This document shows positions 51,456 to 64,000 of a stretch of 64,000 nt of DNA, piece by piece. Both the position numbers and the translations under genes were made by a program. This DNA is from Breoghania sp. Lineage in GTDB: Bacteria; Pseudomonadota; Alphaproteobacteria; Rhizobiales; Stappiaceae. The DNA is taken from positions 25,145 to 89,144 of the forward strand of contig NZ_JASJAV010000032.1 of NCBI RefSeq assembly GCF_030066895.1. Reading direction: 5' to 3'. The stretch's first letter is position 1; every line of letters starts with the position of its first letter. The notes below the pieces were generated by a model, which worked only from the letters and a program-made list of their open reading frames with translations, was not told the origin of the DNA and ran no database searches.

Positions 51456-53509
51456 TCCGCAGGCCGAGGCCACTCTTTCCGATATCGCGCACGGGATGGA
51501 GGCGAGTGAGCGCAAGAAGCCGCGCTCCGTCCGCTTCCGACTGCTTGTCCGATTGCCCTGTTGCCGACGCTGGTGATCCTGCCGCTTCTGCTCGGTGTCA
51601 CGGTCGTGCGCTGGAACGACCTTCGATGCCCTCCTCCGATCGAAGGTCAACGGCGACCTGACGATCGCACACCAATATTTCACCCGCATTCTCGAAAACA
51701 CCGGAGAGCACCTTCAGGTGCTCGGGCTGTCGGCGGAATTCAAGGGCGTGGTGTAAGGCACCGGCCATCGCAACCTGTTCGATCTGCTGGAAGCCCGCCG
51801 CGTCGATTTGGGGCCAGATTTCCTCTATGTCGTGGACGCTCAAGGGCACGTTCAGGCTGCGGCACCGCCGCTCGACGGCAAGACGATGAGCACGAATTGG
51901 CCGGTTGTCGCACGCGCCCTGACCGGGGCACCTGCGACTGAAATCGACATTTTCGACAAGGATCATCTTGAGCGGATCTCGCCAGCACTCGCCCTCAGGG
52001 CGCGCCTGGATCTCGTTTCCACGCCCAATGCCGTGCCGAGTGACGAGGACAGGGAAACTCGCGGCATGGTGGTGCATTCCGCAACTCCGGTGCAACTCGG
52101 TGGTCAGGGGCCGGCCGCACTTGTCGGCGGCATCCTGCTCAACCGCAACCTCGTCTTCATCGACACCATCAACGACCTCGTCTATCGCGAGGCGGGGCTG
52201 CCCGAGGACAGTCAGGGCACGGCGACGCTTTTTCTCGATGATGTGCGCATCAGCACCAACGTGCGGCTGTTCGAGGATCGGCGCGCCCTTGGAACGCGGG
52301 TCTCGCGCGCCGTGCGCTCCGCCGTGCTCGATCAGGGCCGCATCTGGTTGGACAGCGCCTTCGTCGTCAACGACTGATACTTTCCGCCTACGAGCCGATC
52401 AGCGACAGCTTCGGCAAACGCGTCGGCGTGCTCTATCTATGTGGGTTTTTTCGAAGCTCCCTTCAGAGCGGCCAAATACGCCACAGTGGCAACGATCGTC
52501 GCGACGTTTCTGGCGATAACAGCCCTGACCGTGCCCTCTGTTCCTGCGCTGGGCCAGCGGCATCTTCCGTCCGCTGGAACGGATGACGGGAACGATCGCC
52601 CGGGTGGAAAGCGGCGACTTCGGCGCGCGAACGGCGCAAAGCGACACGAATGAAGAGATCTCGCGCGTGGCGATGCATCTCGACGGCCCGCTCGACATGG
52701 TGCAGGGGCGTGACCGCAAGCTGCGCTCCTGGAACGAGGAGTTCAACACGCGAGTTGCGGAACGCACGCGCGAACTGCGCAAGGCAAACCGCCAGCTTGA
52801 GACCACAACCAAGCAACTCATCATGTCGGAAAAGCTCGCTGCTATCGGCGAGATCACTGCCGGCGTCACGCACGAGATCAACAATCCCGTCGCTGTCATG
52901 CAGGGCAATCTGGAGGTGCTACGCTCGGAACTCAGCGCCAATGCGAACACGGTTCAGATCGAAATCAAGCTGATCGACGAACAGATCGCCCGCATCCACC
53001 TGATCGTCACCAAACTCCTCCAATTCGCGTGGCCCGAGGAATATGCCGAGTTTGCCGATCGGCAAGCTCCGGACGAAGTCGTCAACGACTGCCTGCCGCT
53101 CGTCCAGCACCTCCTCAACAAGTCGGAAATCCGGGTAACGACCGACCTGAATGCCAGCCGTCTCGTTTTGATGAACAGGACGGAACTGCAACAGGTTCTG
53201 GTCAATCTGATCGTCAATGCGATCCATGCCATGCCCGATGGGGGCGAGCTGCGTATCAGCACCGCGGACAAGGACGACGGAGACCGACGTGGGTTGACTA
53301 TCGGGATCTCGGACACCGGGACAGGCATGTCTGCGGATGTGGTGGAGCGGATCTTCGATCCGTTCTTCACCACCAAGAAGCGGGAAGGCACCGGCCTCGG
53401 CCTGTCGATCACCCAGACGCTGATCGACCGTCAGGGCAGACGGATGAGCATGGAAAGCGAGCCGGGAGCCGGAACCATCTTCACGATCTGGCTGCCGGAA
53501 GCCGACTAG
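51448..53509 (+). pseudogene. Sensor histidine kinase (DctB-like), broken
   Basis: The ATG 51448 overlaps the regulator stop. A first membrane span is followed by a periplasmic sensing region (about 51640-52440, with DLGPDFLYVVDAQGHVQAAAPPLDGK). A second span and HAMP linker come next, then HisKA with GVTHEINNPVAVMQGN (phospho-His) and the HATPase boxes NLIVNAIHA, DTGTGM and GTGLGLSI. Breaks are a frame change near 51555, TAA 51754-51756, TGA 52375-52377 (where Trp is likely), a frame change just after it, a CTAT duplication near 52436 and a shift near 52550. The catalytic half (from about 52570) is intact to 53509. Confidence 0.88.
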
Positions 53510-53580
53510 GCCGCGCCGGGCGCAAGCGAACGCGGACAAACTTCGCGAGGAGAGACATTCTGTCCGTATTTCTCCGGCCC

Positions 53581-53600
53581 ATATCCGCAAATGCAGATAT
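53581..53600. promoter_or_regulatory. ATATC..GC....GC..GATAT dyad before the MFS carrier
   Basis: ATATCCGCAAATGCAGATAT is a near-perfect 20-bp dyad, 190 bp before the carrier start. Two TTTTGTC direct copies follow within 20 bp. It is a candidate regulator site, by position only. Confidence 0.3.
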
Positions 53601-53789
53601 TTTGTCCCCCTTATTTTGTCTGCCCGTGATGGAAAGCAGGAAAAGACAAGGAAAACGATAGCTGGCTTTGAACTTGCTTCGGATTACCCGCCACATGCGC
53701 GCGTCGTCTCTCGGGAGGAGAGCGAGCGCACAATGCGCATAGCAGACGAAGCCGTATCGAAAACGCTGCGGCACGGGAGGAAATTACGC

Positions 53790-55516
53790 ATGTTCGACAG
53801 CCTGAAGAAGGAACACATCGTCGCGAGCGACGACTTCAACCGCAGGAAGGTTCCGCCAGCCTCCATTGCGATCCATCTGTGTATCGGATCCGTCTACGCC
53901 TGGAGCATTTTCAATCCGCCGCTGACGAATCAATTCGGGGTCGTGGCCGCATCGGCGGGCGACTGGTCGCTGCAGTCGGTGGTGTGGATCTTTTCCGTCG
54001 CGATCGTCTTCCTCGGCCTGGCGGCGGCGTTCGCCGGCAAGTGGCCGGAAGAAGTCGGTCCGCGCATGGTGGGCGTCGTTGCCGCATTGCTTTGGGGTGG
54101 CGGCTTCATCATCGGCGACTTTGGCATCCTAACCCACCAGCTCTAGCTGGTCTATCTGGGCTACGGTGTGCTCGGCGGCCTCTGTCTCGGCTATGTCTCG
54201 CCGGTCTCCACCCTCATTCGCTGGTTCCTCGATCGGCGCGGCATGACCACAGGCATGGCCATCATGGGCTTCGGCGGCGGCGCGATGATCGCAACGCTCA
54301 TCAAGAAGACCCTGCTGTCGTTCTTCTATCAAGCGCCGCAATATCTGGGCGCAGAAGTTGCGGTGAACCTCGTCAACGAAGGCGATCGGCGCATGGCCGA
54401 AGTCGGTGGACAGATGGTGGAGGCCGCCGCCGCCGGTGCAGCGCAGATCGCGTCTGCCCCTGTGCCGCTTCAGGAAGGCGTCTACGTGGTCGGCACCGGC
54501 AATACTCTGGTGCTGCCGCCACGTTCTTCACGCTCGGCGTCGTCTATTTCATCGTCATGGTGATCGCGTCCTTCTCCTACCGCGTGCCCCGCGAAGGATG
54601 GGTTCCGGCAGGCTGGACGCCGCCGTCGGCCGACGATGCCTCGCGCAAGATGATCACCAACAACAACATCCATATCGATCAGGCGCTGAAGACCCCGCAG
54701 TTCTATCTGCTGTGGATCGTGCTGTGCTTCAACGTGACCACCGGTATCGGCGTGATCGGTGTCGCCAAGACGATGATGACCGAGATCTTCGGCACGACAC
54801 TGCCGTTGATCGTGAACTCCGCCTTCGCGGCGACCTACGTGTTCATGATCTCGGTGTTCAACATGTGCGGCCGTTTCTTCTGGGCTTCCATGTCGGACTA
54901 TATCAGCCGCAAGAACACCTATTACTGCTTCTTCGTGCTCGGCATCGTTCTCTACCTGTCGATCCCGTTTGCGGCAGCGCAGGTGAGCGTGAACCTGGCC
55001 GTGACCTGGCTGGTGATGTTCTACGCAGCGACCATGGTCATCTTCACCATGTACGGCGGCGGCTTCGCCACCATCCCCGCCTATCTCACCGATATCTTCG
55101 GCACGAAGTATGTGGGCGGCAACCACGGACGTCTGCTGACGGCGTGGAGCACGGCCGGTGTGCTCGGGCCTCTGGCAATCACGCAACTGCGCCAGATGTC
55201 GGTCACCAACTCGATCCGGGATCTTGCTGCCAAGATCGATCCGGCGGCCTTCCAGGAGAAGTTCGGTGCGGGCATCGCTCAGCTCGATCAGCTCGTCGCC
55301 GCCAAGGCAGTCACCATCGTCCGTCTGATGGAGATCGCGCCCGCTGGCACGGTCGATCCGACGTCGAGCGTCTACAACACGACCATGTACGCCATGGCCG
55401 AGTTGCTGGTCATCGCGCTGATCTGCAACACCATGGTGCGTCCGGTGCATACGCGCCACCACATGGAAGAGGAAGCCGGCGGCATGCGGACGGGATCGGT
55501 CGCAGCGGCCGAATAA
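53790..55516 (+). pseudogene. MFS carrier of the oxalate/formate antiporter type, broken
   Basis: The ATG at 53790 has GGGAGG nine bases upstream. The protein has about 570 residues and 12 predicted spans. N-terminal HLCIGSVYAWSIFNPPLT and GRFFWASMSDYISRKNTY (MFS loop) are typical of OFA-family carriers such as OxlT. The N-terminal half is followed by LGGLCLGYVSPVSTLIRWFLDRRGMTTGMAIMGFGGGAMI. TAG 54144-54146 (HQL*LVYLGYG, where Gln is expected) and a frame change near 54510 break it. It ends at TAA 55514-55516. The two-component genes upstream probably controlled it. Substrates in the family are oxalate, formate or related acids. Confidence 0.85.
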
Positions 55517-55650
55517 CGGCGCATCCCCCATCGGCTGACGACCTTGCCGAGGGGACTGGACCACGAAGATCGGCAGCCGCCGCGCACATCCGGCGGCTGC
55601 CCCTTCCCGCCCGCACGCGTCCATCGCGTCAGACGAGCGCCGAGTGATCC

Positions 55651-56579
55651 ATGATCGATAAGCTGGAAATATTCATCGCGCTGGCCAAGGCGAAGCATTT
55701 CGGCCATGCAGCCGAGGAATGCCGCGTGACCCAACCCACGCTATCGGCCGCCATCAAGCAACTGGAAGATCAACTGGGCATCATGCTCGTTCAGCGCGGC
55801 TCGCGCCTCCAGCGCCTGACGCCGGAAAGCATGCGGGTTCTCGACTGGGCCCGCCATATCGTCGGCGATGCCCGCGCGATGCACGACGAAATGCGCGCTG
55901 CCCGCCACTGGCTGGCCGGGCACGTCCGCATCGCCGCCATTCCGACCGCACTCTCCATGGTGCACGAGCTGACAGCCCCCTTCGCGCATCGCTACCCGGA
56001 AATGACCTTTTCGGTGCTTTCGCGCTCCTCCATCGAGATCCTGTCTCTGGTCATCAATCTGGAGACCGATGTCGGCATCACCTATCTCGACAACGAACCG
56101 CTCGGCCGCGTCGTCAGCGTTCCGCTTTACGAGGAGTGGTATTGTTTCGTCACTGTTCGCCCGGATATCTTCAAGGCCCGCAACAGCGTTTCCTGGCACG
56201 AGGTGAGCGATCAGCCGCTTTGTTTTTTGACCGCGGACATGCAGAACCGCCGGATCATCAATCAACGCCTGGCCCGGGCCGGAGTAACGGCGGCACCGAC
56301 ACTGGAGTCGGATTCCGTCATCGCCCTCCATTCGCACGTATGCACGGGTAAATGGTCGAGCATCATGCCGCTCAAGCTGGTGAAGACATTCGCCGAGACG
56401 CCGGGTCTGCGCGCGTTGTCGCTCTGCGAGCCGGAGACGGCGCACACGGTCGATCTCGTCGCGAATTACCGCAAACCCCCTACACGCCGATCATCGCCGC
56501 CCTGTTTCAGCAGGCGCGGATCGTTTCCGAACTCGCCAACGACGACACGCAATCTTGTGCGCTTACGCCTTCCACTTGA
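55651..56579 (+). pseudogene. LysR-family regulator, frameshift near the 3' end
   Basis: An N-terminal HTH (LEIFIALAKAKHFGHAAEECRVTQPTLSAAIKQLEDQLG, split here) is followed by a periplasmic-binding-like effector domain (HVRIAAIPTALSMVHELTAPFAHRYPEMTFSVLSRSS). The frame changes at a C-run near 56480. The family-like end NPYTPIIAALFQQARIVSELAND lies in the other frame and stops at TGA 56577-56579. The unshifted frame stays open a few bases longer. Only the last 30 residues are affected, so DNA binding may survive. It follows the OFA carrier, but a link to it is only positional. Confidence 0.85.
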
Positions 56580-57117
56580 TTGAGCAGCCGATCGAGGGGA
56601 TCTGTTCGGCAGGCCCCTCCCCGGTCTTCGCAATCAAATGCATGGCTTCCGAAAGCTCGCGCGGCGCACCGGGGCTCGGCTCCCCTGTCCGTCCGTCATC
56701 GAGCCGACCGCAATAGCGCAACGATCCGTCGGCGGCGAAACCGAAGTAATCCGGCGTGCACACGGCCCCGAACGCCTTGGCGACAAGCTGATCCTCATCG
56801 TGAAGATAGGGGAAATGCAGATTGTGCCGGGCGGCGAAGGCTGCCATGTTGGCGAAGCTGTCGTCCGGATAGGCCTCTGCATCGTTTGGACAAATCGCGG
56901 CAAAGCCGATGCTGTCCTCTGCCAGAAGGCGCGCATCGCTCACCAGTCGGTCAATCACCGCCTTGACATAAGGGCAATGGTTGCAGATGAACACGAGAAC
57001 CGTTCCCTTCGTTCCGGCGATATCGGTGAAGGTGTAGGTTCGCCCGTCGATCGCCGGCAGATGGAAATTGACCGCCTGCCAGCTCGTGTCGAGGTCGGTC
57101 GGGGGGTGTGCGGTCAT
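56563..57117 (-). CDS. Redoxin (AhpC/TSA-like thioredoxin-fold protein)
   Basis: This intact protein of 184 residues starts at ATG 57117 (MTAHPPTDL). The thioredoxin-fold core has GTVLVFICNHCPYVKAVIDRL, with the active-site CNHC motif (CxxC), then ICPNDAEAYPDDS and a conserved cis-Pro region FGAVCTPDYFGFAADG. This group is annotated as redoxin/thiol-disulfide oxidoreductase. A role in thiol redox or peroxide handling in the cytosol is likely; no signal peptide is seen. It converges with, and overlaps by 17 bp, the LysR pseudogene. Confidence 0.88.
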   Translation of the reverse strand: MTAHPPTDLDTSWQAVNFHLPAIDGRTYTFTDIAGTKGTVLVFICNHCPYVKAVIDRLVSDARLLAEDSIGFAAICPNDAEAYPDDSFANMAAFAARHNLHFPYLHDEDQLVAKAFGAVCTPDYFGFAADGSLRYCGRLDDGRTGEPSPGAPRELSEAMHLIAKTGEGPAEQIPSIGCSIKWKA

Positions 57118-57466
57118 CGAGGGTCTCCGCTGCGGCGCCCAATGGCGCAGGTGACTGGAATTTGGGGGAAGTCTGCCTGCGACAGGCGAGCGGAACAAGG
57201 CCCCGTTTAGGCCAGAGCATAGTCCGATCGGATTGCATCGATCTGATCGGTGAGGATATGCTCAAGGGATTGATACAGGGGCGATTTCTCGTCGTTCAGG
57301 TGATTTTGGCTGAAGGACAGGCGTTCCAGGGTGCACTAAAAGGCGCACAGTTGAGCAATCATCACACCGGCATCGCCGATACCGAATTGCCAGAATTCGG
57401 GATGATTCGGCGGGCTGGCGTATTGCTGGTCAGGCCAAGTGAAACAAATCGGGTACGAAAAGACGA
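57118..57466. other. Gene-free region before parE
   Basis: These 349 bp lie between the redoxin start and parE. Both are transcribed away from it, so it should carry both promoters. I see no coding sequence, hairpin or repeat of note. Confidence 0.4.
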
Positions 57467-59557
57467 ATGGCAGGCAAGGACGATCTGTTCGCGCAGCTGG
57501 AAACTGAGGTTTCGGCCTTGAAGGCCCGTCGCAAGACGGCCGCTCCGGCGCCCAAACGCACCGCCGCCCGCGCCCCGGAGGCCACGGAGAGGCCGACAGC
57601 GCCGTTGCGCGCCGTCTCCGACGGTGACGGCGGCTACACCGCCGCCGACATCGAGGTCCTCGAGGGGCTAGAGCCGGTCCGGCGGCGTCCGGGCATGTAT
57701 ATCGGCGGAACGGACGAACGCGCCCTGCACCATCTTTTCACGGAAGTCATCGACAACTCGATGGACGAGGCGGTTGCGGGCTACGCAACCTGGATCGACG
57801 TCCGGCTCGATGAGGACGGCACGCTGACGGTGACGGATAACGGCCGCGGCATTCCCGTTGACCCGCACCCCAAGTTCAAGGGCAAGTCGGCGCTCGAAGT
57901 CATCATGACCACCCTGCACGCCGGTGGTAAGTTCGCCAGCAAGGTCTACGAGACATCGGGCGGCCTGCACGGCGTCGGCGTGTCCGTCGTCAACGCCCTG
58001 TCGGTCACGCTGGAAGTGGAAGTCGCTCGTTCGCGCAAGCTCTACCGGCAGCGGTTCGCACGCGGCATCGAGCAAGGCCCGTTGGAGCCGCTCGGTGATA
58101 TTCAGAACCGGCGCGGCACCACCGTGCGTTTTCTGCCCGATCCGGAAATCTTCGGCGCCAATGCCCGGTTCAAGCCGAGCACCCTGTTCAAGATGGCCCG
58201 CTCTAAGGCCTATCTCTTCGGCGGCGTTGAAATCCGCTGGCGGTGCGCGGAAAGCCTTCTGGGCGACAAGAACGCCTCACCTGCCGAGGCGACGTTCCAT
58301 TTCCCCGGCGGCCTGAAAGATTTCCTGCAGGAGACGCTGGAAGGCGAAAAGCGCGTCGTTGACGACGTCTTTGCGGGCAAGACCTCGAAAACAGGGAGCC
58401 ACGGCTCGGTGGAATGGGCGGTTTCCTGGTTCGCAGGCGACAGCTTCCTGCATTCCTATTGTAATACGGTGCCCACTCCGGAAGGCGGCGCCCACGAAGC
58501 GGGTCTCAGGCTGGCGCTTCTGCGCGGACTTAAGGCCTACGGCGAACTCGTCGGCAACAAGCGCGCAGCACAGATCACCGGCGACGACGTGCTGACCTCG
58601 GCGGGCGGCATGCTGTCCGTCTTCATCCGCGAGCCGGAATTCGTCGGCCAGACCAAGGACAAACTCGCCACCGGCGAGGCAAGCCGCATCGTGGAGAACG
58701 CGGTGCGTGATGCCTTCGACTATTGGCTCACCGCCTCCCCCCATCAGGCGGATAAGCTGCTGGAATGGGTGATCGATCGTGCCGAGGAACGGCTGCGGCG
58801 GCGCCAGGAAAAGGACGTCGCCCGTAAGACGGCGGTGCGCAAGCTGCGCCTGCCCGGCAAGCTTGCCGATTGCTCCACATCATCGGCGGCGGGAACCGAG
58901 ATCTTCATCGTGGAGGGCGACTCGGCCGGTGGCTCGGCCAAGCAGGCGCGCGACCGCAAGCATCAGGCGATCCTGCCCCTGCGCGGCAAGATCCTCAACG
59001 TCGCCAATGCGGGACGCGAAAAGCTCGCCGCCAACCAGCAGCTTGCGGACCTGATCCAAGCTCTGGGTGTCGGCACCCGCGCCCAGTACCGTGACGAGGA
59101 ACTGCGCTACGAGCGCGTGATCGTCATGACCGATGCGGACATCGACGGTGCCCATATCGCCTCGCTGCTGATCACGTTCTTCTACCGCGAGATGCCCAAG
59201 CTCATCGAGAACGGGCACCTCTTCCTGGCCGTCCCCCCGCTCTATCGCATCGCACAGGGCGACAAGATCCAGTATGCGCGCGACGACGCGCACAAGGACG
59301 AACTCATGAAGAGCGTGTTCACCGATAAGGGCAAGATCGATATCGGCCGCTTCAAGGGCCTGGGCGAAATGCTTCCCACCCAGCTGAAAGAAACGACGAT
59401 GGATCCGAAGAACAGAATGCTGCTTCAGGTCTGCGTCGCGGAGGGCGAGGACGAGAGCACGAGCAAGACGGTAGATCGCCTGATGGGCACCAAGCCGGAA
59501 GCGCGCTTCCTGTTCATCAAGGAAAACGCCGAATTCGCCACCGATCTCGACATCTGA
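57467..59557 (+). CDS. parE: DNA topoisomerase IV subunit B
   Basis: This intact 696-residue type IIA topoisomerase ATPase subunit has an N-terminal GHKL domain with [18 protein letters not shown] and [14 protein letters not shown]. The transducer domain is followed by the TOPRIM domain with [11 protein letters not shown] and [11 protein letters not shown] and the C-terminal segment [13 protein letters not shown]. The basic, Ala-rich N-terminal extension (residues 1-50) is common in rhizobial ParE. It partners with ParC to decatenate chromosomes. The order of motifs and [12 protein letters not shown] favour ParE over GyrB. Being essential and undamaged, it shows the window is not uniformly corrupted. 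Confidence 0.93.
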   Translation: MAGKDDLFAQLETEVSALKARRKTAAPAPKRTAARAPEATERPTAPLRAVSDGDGGYTAADIEVLEGLEPVRRRPGMYIGGTDERALHHLFTEVIDNSMDEAVAGYATWIDVRLDEDGTLTVTDNGRGIPVDPHPKFKGKSALEVIMTTLHAGGKFASKVYETSGGLHGVGVSVVNALSVTLEVEVARSRKLYRQRFARGIEQGPLEPLGDIQNRRGTTVRFLPDPEIFGANARFKPSTLFKMARSKAYLFGGVEIRWRCAESLLGDKNASPAEATFHFPGGLKDFLQETLEGEKRVVDDVFAGKTSKTGSHGSVEWAVSWFAGDSFLHSYCNTVPTPEGGAHEAGLRLALLRGLKAYGELVGNKRAAQITGDDVLTSAGGMLSVFIREPEFVGQTKDKLATGEASRIVENAVRDAFDYWLTASPHQADKLLEWVIDRAEERLRRRQEKDVARKTAVRKLRLPGKLADCSTSSAAGTEIFIVEGDSAGGSAKQARDRKHQAILPLRGKILNVANAGREKLAANQQLADLIQALGVGTRAQYRDEELRYERVIVMTDADIDGAHIASLLITFFYREMPKLIENGHLFLAVPPLYRIAQGDKIQYARDDAHKDELMKSVFTDKGKIDIGRFKGLGEMLPTQLKETTMDPKNRMLLQVCVAEGEDESTSKTVDRLMGTKPEARFLFIKENAEFATDLDI

Positions 59558-59984
59558 TATCCGCGTCCACCGGGTCTCGGGTCAAGACTATCTCGCCGTT
59601 ATGGGTCGCACGGTGTCGGTTTCGATCGATACTGTCCTGTTTGCAAGTCGCGCGAATGCAGCGGCAAGCCTTCGTCGGTACCGATTTCGGCAAGAAACCC
59701 GTCTATTCTGATCTACGCCTATTGTCAGAATGAACGGCGACAAAAACGCACGCGTAAAATAGTCATATAGAATTGCGCCGCGGTCCTTGCGAAGGTTCCC
59801 TACACTTCCGCAGACGGATCAATGATAACGATCCGGGAAGTATTACGGCCGAATTTGACCTACGACGATTGACATGGATCGTCTCCGCCGTATTGTGCGC
59901 GCAATACCCCTCCGATCATGAGCGGTCACTACCATCCCGCCTTGGCGATGGTAACCGCCGGACATCTTGGTGAATGCAAAAGGC
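59558..59984. other. Gene-free region between parE and the helicase gene
   Basis: These 427 bp hold no convincing ORF or repeat. They probably contain the promoter of the helicase gene. I see no terminator hairpin after parE. Confidence 0.4.
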
Positions 59985-61493
<1,509 letters not shown>

Positions 61494-61616
61494 TCTGAAC
61501 AGAATTGGCCATTAGCGAGACTGGAGGTGAAATGACACTTGGTGATGCGAATTAGTTTCTAAGTCAACAATACAAGCATCGCTGTTGGTAACGAGAGCGT
61601 GAAATATACATAAGGG

Positions 61617-61672
61617 AAGTCCCGCAGGACTTAATTCATGGTTAATTGATTTCATGTCACTATAAGGAAATC
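61617..61672. terminator. Two hairpins downstream of the helicase gene
   Basis: AAGTCC-CGCA-GGACTT (61617-61632) is a perfect 6-bp stem with a 4-nt loop. GATTTC (61648-61653) and GAAATC (61667-61672) form a second stem, followed by AAAAAA. Together they may end the helicase transcript, or shape the leader of the GGDEF gene 50 bp further on. Confidence 0.4.
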
Positions 61673-61722
61673 AAAAAATGCGCTTTGGCCCGTAAGCAGT
61701 TTTACGCCGTTTGGACTCGACA

Positions 61723-62733
61723 ATGAGCCAACAAGACGATTTTAAACGGACAATCGTTTACGGCGACACGGCGTTAGCTTACCTCAAGAAGAATTGATTA
61801 CCGGCATTTCCTCGAAATTACGAGCTTTTGTATACTTATTCTGCCGGGTTCAAATATTCGCTCAATAAAGCGGTAAACGATATTCTCGGAGAGAAGGGCC
61901 GGATCACCACCGACGAAGCTCAGAATATCTACAACCGCTTCCTCTGCCCCAAGCGTCTCGGCGACCAGATCGATTCCGTTGGATCGAAGCTCTCGCGGGA
62001 AATCAGTGACGTCGTCGATATCGTCACCAACAGCCTCACTGCGGCTTCGGATTACGCGGAGTCCCTCGACAATGTCACCGCATCGCTGGAACAAGCGACC
62101 ACGCGCGAGGAACTGGCTGAAATCATCGCGCATATCATCGCGTCAACGAACCAGACCGCCTCGCTCAACCGCGAGTTGGAAGACAAGCTCAACGAATCCA
62201 GGCAGCAGATTTCCGGTCTGCAGGAAAGTCTCGAAGCCATTCGCTATGAATCGCTGACCGACGACCTGACCACGCTGGCCAATCGCCGGCATTTCGACGA
62301 GTCCATCGATCGCGCCGTTCTCAACATGCTCGCGAAACGGGCGAGCCGCTGTCGCTGCTTCTCACCGATATCAATCACTTCAAGCAGTTCAACGACAATT
62401 TCGGACATCAAATTGGAGATCAGGTTCTGCGGCTGGTGGGCCTGTCGGTGAAACAGAACGTCAAGGCGCAGGATATCGCATGCCGGTACGGCGGTGAGGA
62501 ATTTGCCGTCATCCTTCCGCGCACCGAACTCGATCATGCCTTTTCGGTGGTCGAGCACATCCACAAGTCAGTGATCTGCAAGGAGCTGGTGAAACGTTCC
62601 ACCGGCGAGAATCTCGGGCGGATCACGATTTCGATCGGCGTCGGCGGATGCCGCGCTTTACGGCGCCAAGCGTGCGGGGCGCAACCGCGTGAAGTGCGAG
62701 AAGGACACCGATATCAAGAGCGCCGTCGCTTGA
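61723..62733 (+). pseudogene. GGDEF diguanylate cyclase, broken
   Basis: The ATG at 61723 opens MSQQDDFKRTIVYGDTALAYLKKN, then TGA 61795-61797. The frame continues LPAFPRNYELLYTYSAGFKYSLNKAVNDILG, the helical sensing region seen in rhizobial GGDEF proteins, and a coiled coil. A frame change near 62340 (one G missing) precedes LLLTDINHFKQFNDNFGHQIGD and CRYGGEEFAVILP, the catalytic GGEEF site. The segment between SIGVGG and DAALYGAKRAGRNR (near 62645) has lost about 20-25 residues. It ends at TGA 62731-62733. In a functional form it would make cyclic di-GMP. Confidence 0.87.
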
Positions 62734-63140
62734 GACCAACGCGTTTTCCGCGCTCCGATCGGCGCGGTTCCTTCTTTCCCGGTCGATTTCCAAGGGCTGC
62801 ACCGTGCGTCTCAGGTGCGATTGCCGAGACAACTTTTCGACGTAATCCAACATTACTCGTGTCAAAGTCGTAATGCTTGACCCCGAAGGCCAGATCGTCA
62901 GTGGTGCGCCAGGGAAACCGATCGGCCAGCTATCTCGTGCAGTTACCCGTCGGGCCGGATCATTCGGCATGATCCGAATATACTTTCGGCATCGATCCTG
63001 GGATTGTTTTCCCGATGTTCGGGCTCCTTTATCCGAACGCGAATACTTCAAGCCCGCCATGTCCGAGAAGTCTTCGAAAGCCGAAGCCATGCGCCTTGTC
63101 TTCCCGGGAGCCGTTCATACCCCTTATTGAATTTCAATCC
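62734..63140. other. Gene-free region before the hydrolase gene
   Basis: These 407 bp show no supported coding sequence. Short frames exist on both strands but none resembles a known protein. They may carry the promoter for the hydrolase gene. Confidence 0.4.
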
Positions 63141-63925
63141 ATGACCCTGAAAGACCTTCTTCTTGCCGGAACTCTTGCGATGGTTGTTGTTGCTCCCGCA
63201 TCGACCGCTTCCGACCATGCATCCCTTCCCGGATATGCCGATGGCGCAAAGGTGATTACCGTCCAAGGCAACCGGAGCCAGATCGACGGCATCATCTTAT
63301 TCGCAGATCAAGAAAACGCGCGCTATACGCGGATTGCGGATGACGGTGCTGGTACCGCGCAACGAGGATCTCAAGCCCGCCATCCTGTTTCTTCCTGGCG
63401 GCGGCTTCACGTCCGCCGACTATCAGAAGTTCTTCGAGATGCGCACCGCCCTGGCTCAGGCGGGCTTTGTCGTCGCCGCGGCCGAATTCCGGACACGGGT
63501 TCCCGACAAGTTCCCGGCTCTGGTTGAGGACGGCAAGGCGACCGTGCGCTATCTGCTTGCCCATGCAACCGAGTACGGTATTGATCCGGACCGCATCGGC
63601 GTCTTTAGCGATTCCGCGGGCGGCTATCTCGTGCAGATGCTCGGCATGACGAATGGCGAAAAGGCATTCGACAAGGGCGACTATCTGACGACCTCCTCCG
63701 ACGTTCAGGCCGTCGCCTCCCGTTCAGAGCAAGCAGCTCTACGAGACTCTCAAGGACCACGGAGACAAGGTCGACTACGTTCTTCTGGTGGAAGGCGCGG
63801 GTCACGGCGATCTGACCTGGTATCAGAAGCCGCTCATCAATCGCGTGGTTTCCTGGTTCCGCGATACGCTTGGCGCTCCGATCAAGGGCGGCGCCAAGCC
63901 AGCCGATACCGGATCAAACCTCTAG
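63141..63925 (+). pseudogene. Secreted alpha/beta-hydrolase (esterase-like), broken
   Basis: A signal peptide (MTLKDLLLAGTLAMVVVAPASTAS) is followed by HASLPGYADGAKVI. After a frame change near 63330 the frame reads NEDLKPAILFLPGGGF (oxyanion HGGG-like region) and IGVFSDSAGGYLVQM, the nucleophile elbow with Ser in GxSxG altered to S-D-S-A-G. A deletion and frame change near 63715 removes the lid or triad-Asp region. The last part has LVEGAGHGDLTWYQKPLINRVVSWF with the catalytic His. The gene ends at TAG 63923-63925, directly at a strong hairpin. The substrate is unknown. Confidence 0.75.
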
Positions 63926-63961
63926 ACGATCAACGGACCGCCAGGCGGTTCGTTGATCGTC
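63925..63961 (+). terminator. Strong hairpin after the hydrolase gene
   Basis: GACGATCAACG (63925-63935) pairs with CGTTGATCGTC (63951-63961). Inside them, ACCGCC and GGCGGT extend the stem to about 18 bp with a 1-nt loop and one G-T pair. The left arm begins on the last base of the stop codon. There is no T-run. Confidence 0.65.
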
Positions 63962-63972
63962 ATGTATCGCGC

Positions 63973-64000
63973 CGCTTCTCCCTCCCGGGAGGGAGAAGCG
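63973..64000. repeat. 28-bp perfect palindrome at the window end
   Basis: CGCTTCTCCCTCCC (63973-63986) is followed at once by its exact reverse complement (63987-64000). The arms are GC-rich and it may be a terminator or an interspersed palindromic repeat. It reaches the last base of the window, so its full extent is unknown. Confidence 0.7.

Overview
The window looks like a chromosomal segment from a GC-rich alphaproteobacterium, most likely Hyphomicrobiales (rhizobia-like). This rests on the gene content: an AapJQMP-type amino acid transporter, a rhizobial-style ParE, a DEAD-box helicase with a Lys/Arg-rich tail, several PotABCD-type transporter operons, PuuB and MocR/GntR regulators. No rRNA, complete tRNA, CRISPR array or insertion sequence was seen. 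The dominant property is gene decay. About three quarters of the recognisable genes carry a frameshift, a premature stop or an internal deletion. Intact genes sit between them: patD, puuB, one enolase-superfamily gene, a cupin, a GntR regulator, aapP, a redoxin, parE and the helicase. Broken genes are therefore annotated as single pseudogene entries spanning their pieces.

Layout. 0-3.2 kb: an unknown ORF, then a broken Gfo/Idh/MocA oxidoreductase, P-loop kinase and small membrane protein in stop/start-overlapping order. 3.3 kb: the last 28 nt of an initiator tRNA-Met on the minus strand, a typical attachment-site scar. 4.0-13.1 kb (+): a PAS protein and an AAA+/Fis-type activator lacking the GAFTGA loop, followed by a polyamine-type ABC transporter, an aldehyde dehydrogenase and patD (4-aminobutyraldehyde dehydrogenase). 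13.2-16.7 kb: a GMC oxidoreductase, a DadA-like FAD oxidase and a cupin. 16.7-22.1 kb (-): a second polyamine-type operon, puuB-SBP-ATPase-permease-permease-cupin. 22.3-27.9 kb: two enolase-superfamily enzymes, a MocR regulator and an aldehyde dehydrogenase. A 35-bp element is repeated upstream of puuB and of the first enolase gene.

28.1-49.6 kb is a cell-surface and host-interaction region. It holds a large type V autotransporter, a TIGR03032 protein, two related Cys-dependent phosphatases around a GntR regulator, the aap amino acid ABC operon in the order Q-M-J-P, and a type I secretion locus. That locus has an HlyD adaptor, a gutted ABC exporter and a very large protein with MARTX-like A/B/C repeats. 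50.1-55.5 kb: a DctB/DctD-like two-component system followed by an oxalate/formate-antiporter-like MFS carrier. 55.6-64 kb: a LysR regulator, a redoxin, parE, the helicase, a GGDEF protein and an alpha/beta-hydrolase.

Functionally the left half is about import and oxidation of polyamines or amino acids, and the middle about surface proteins and toxin-like secretion under local GntR/MocR control. The lesions are homopolymer indels, GC->AT-type changes, short tandem duplications and deletions. They fit either early genome reduction in a recently host-restricted lineage or an unpolished assembly. The large deletion in the exporter and the 16-bp duplication favour real decay for at least part of it, but raw reads would be needed to decide.
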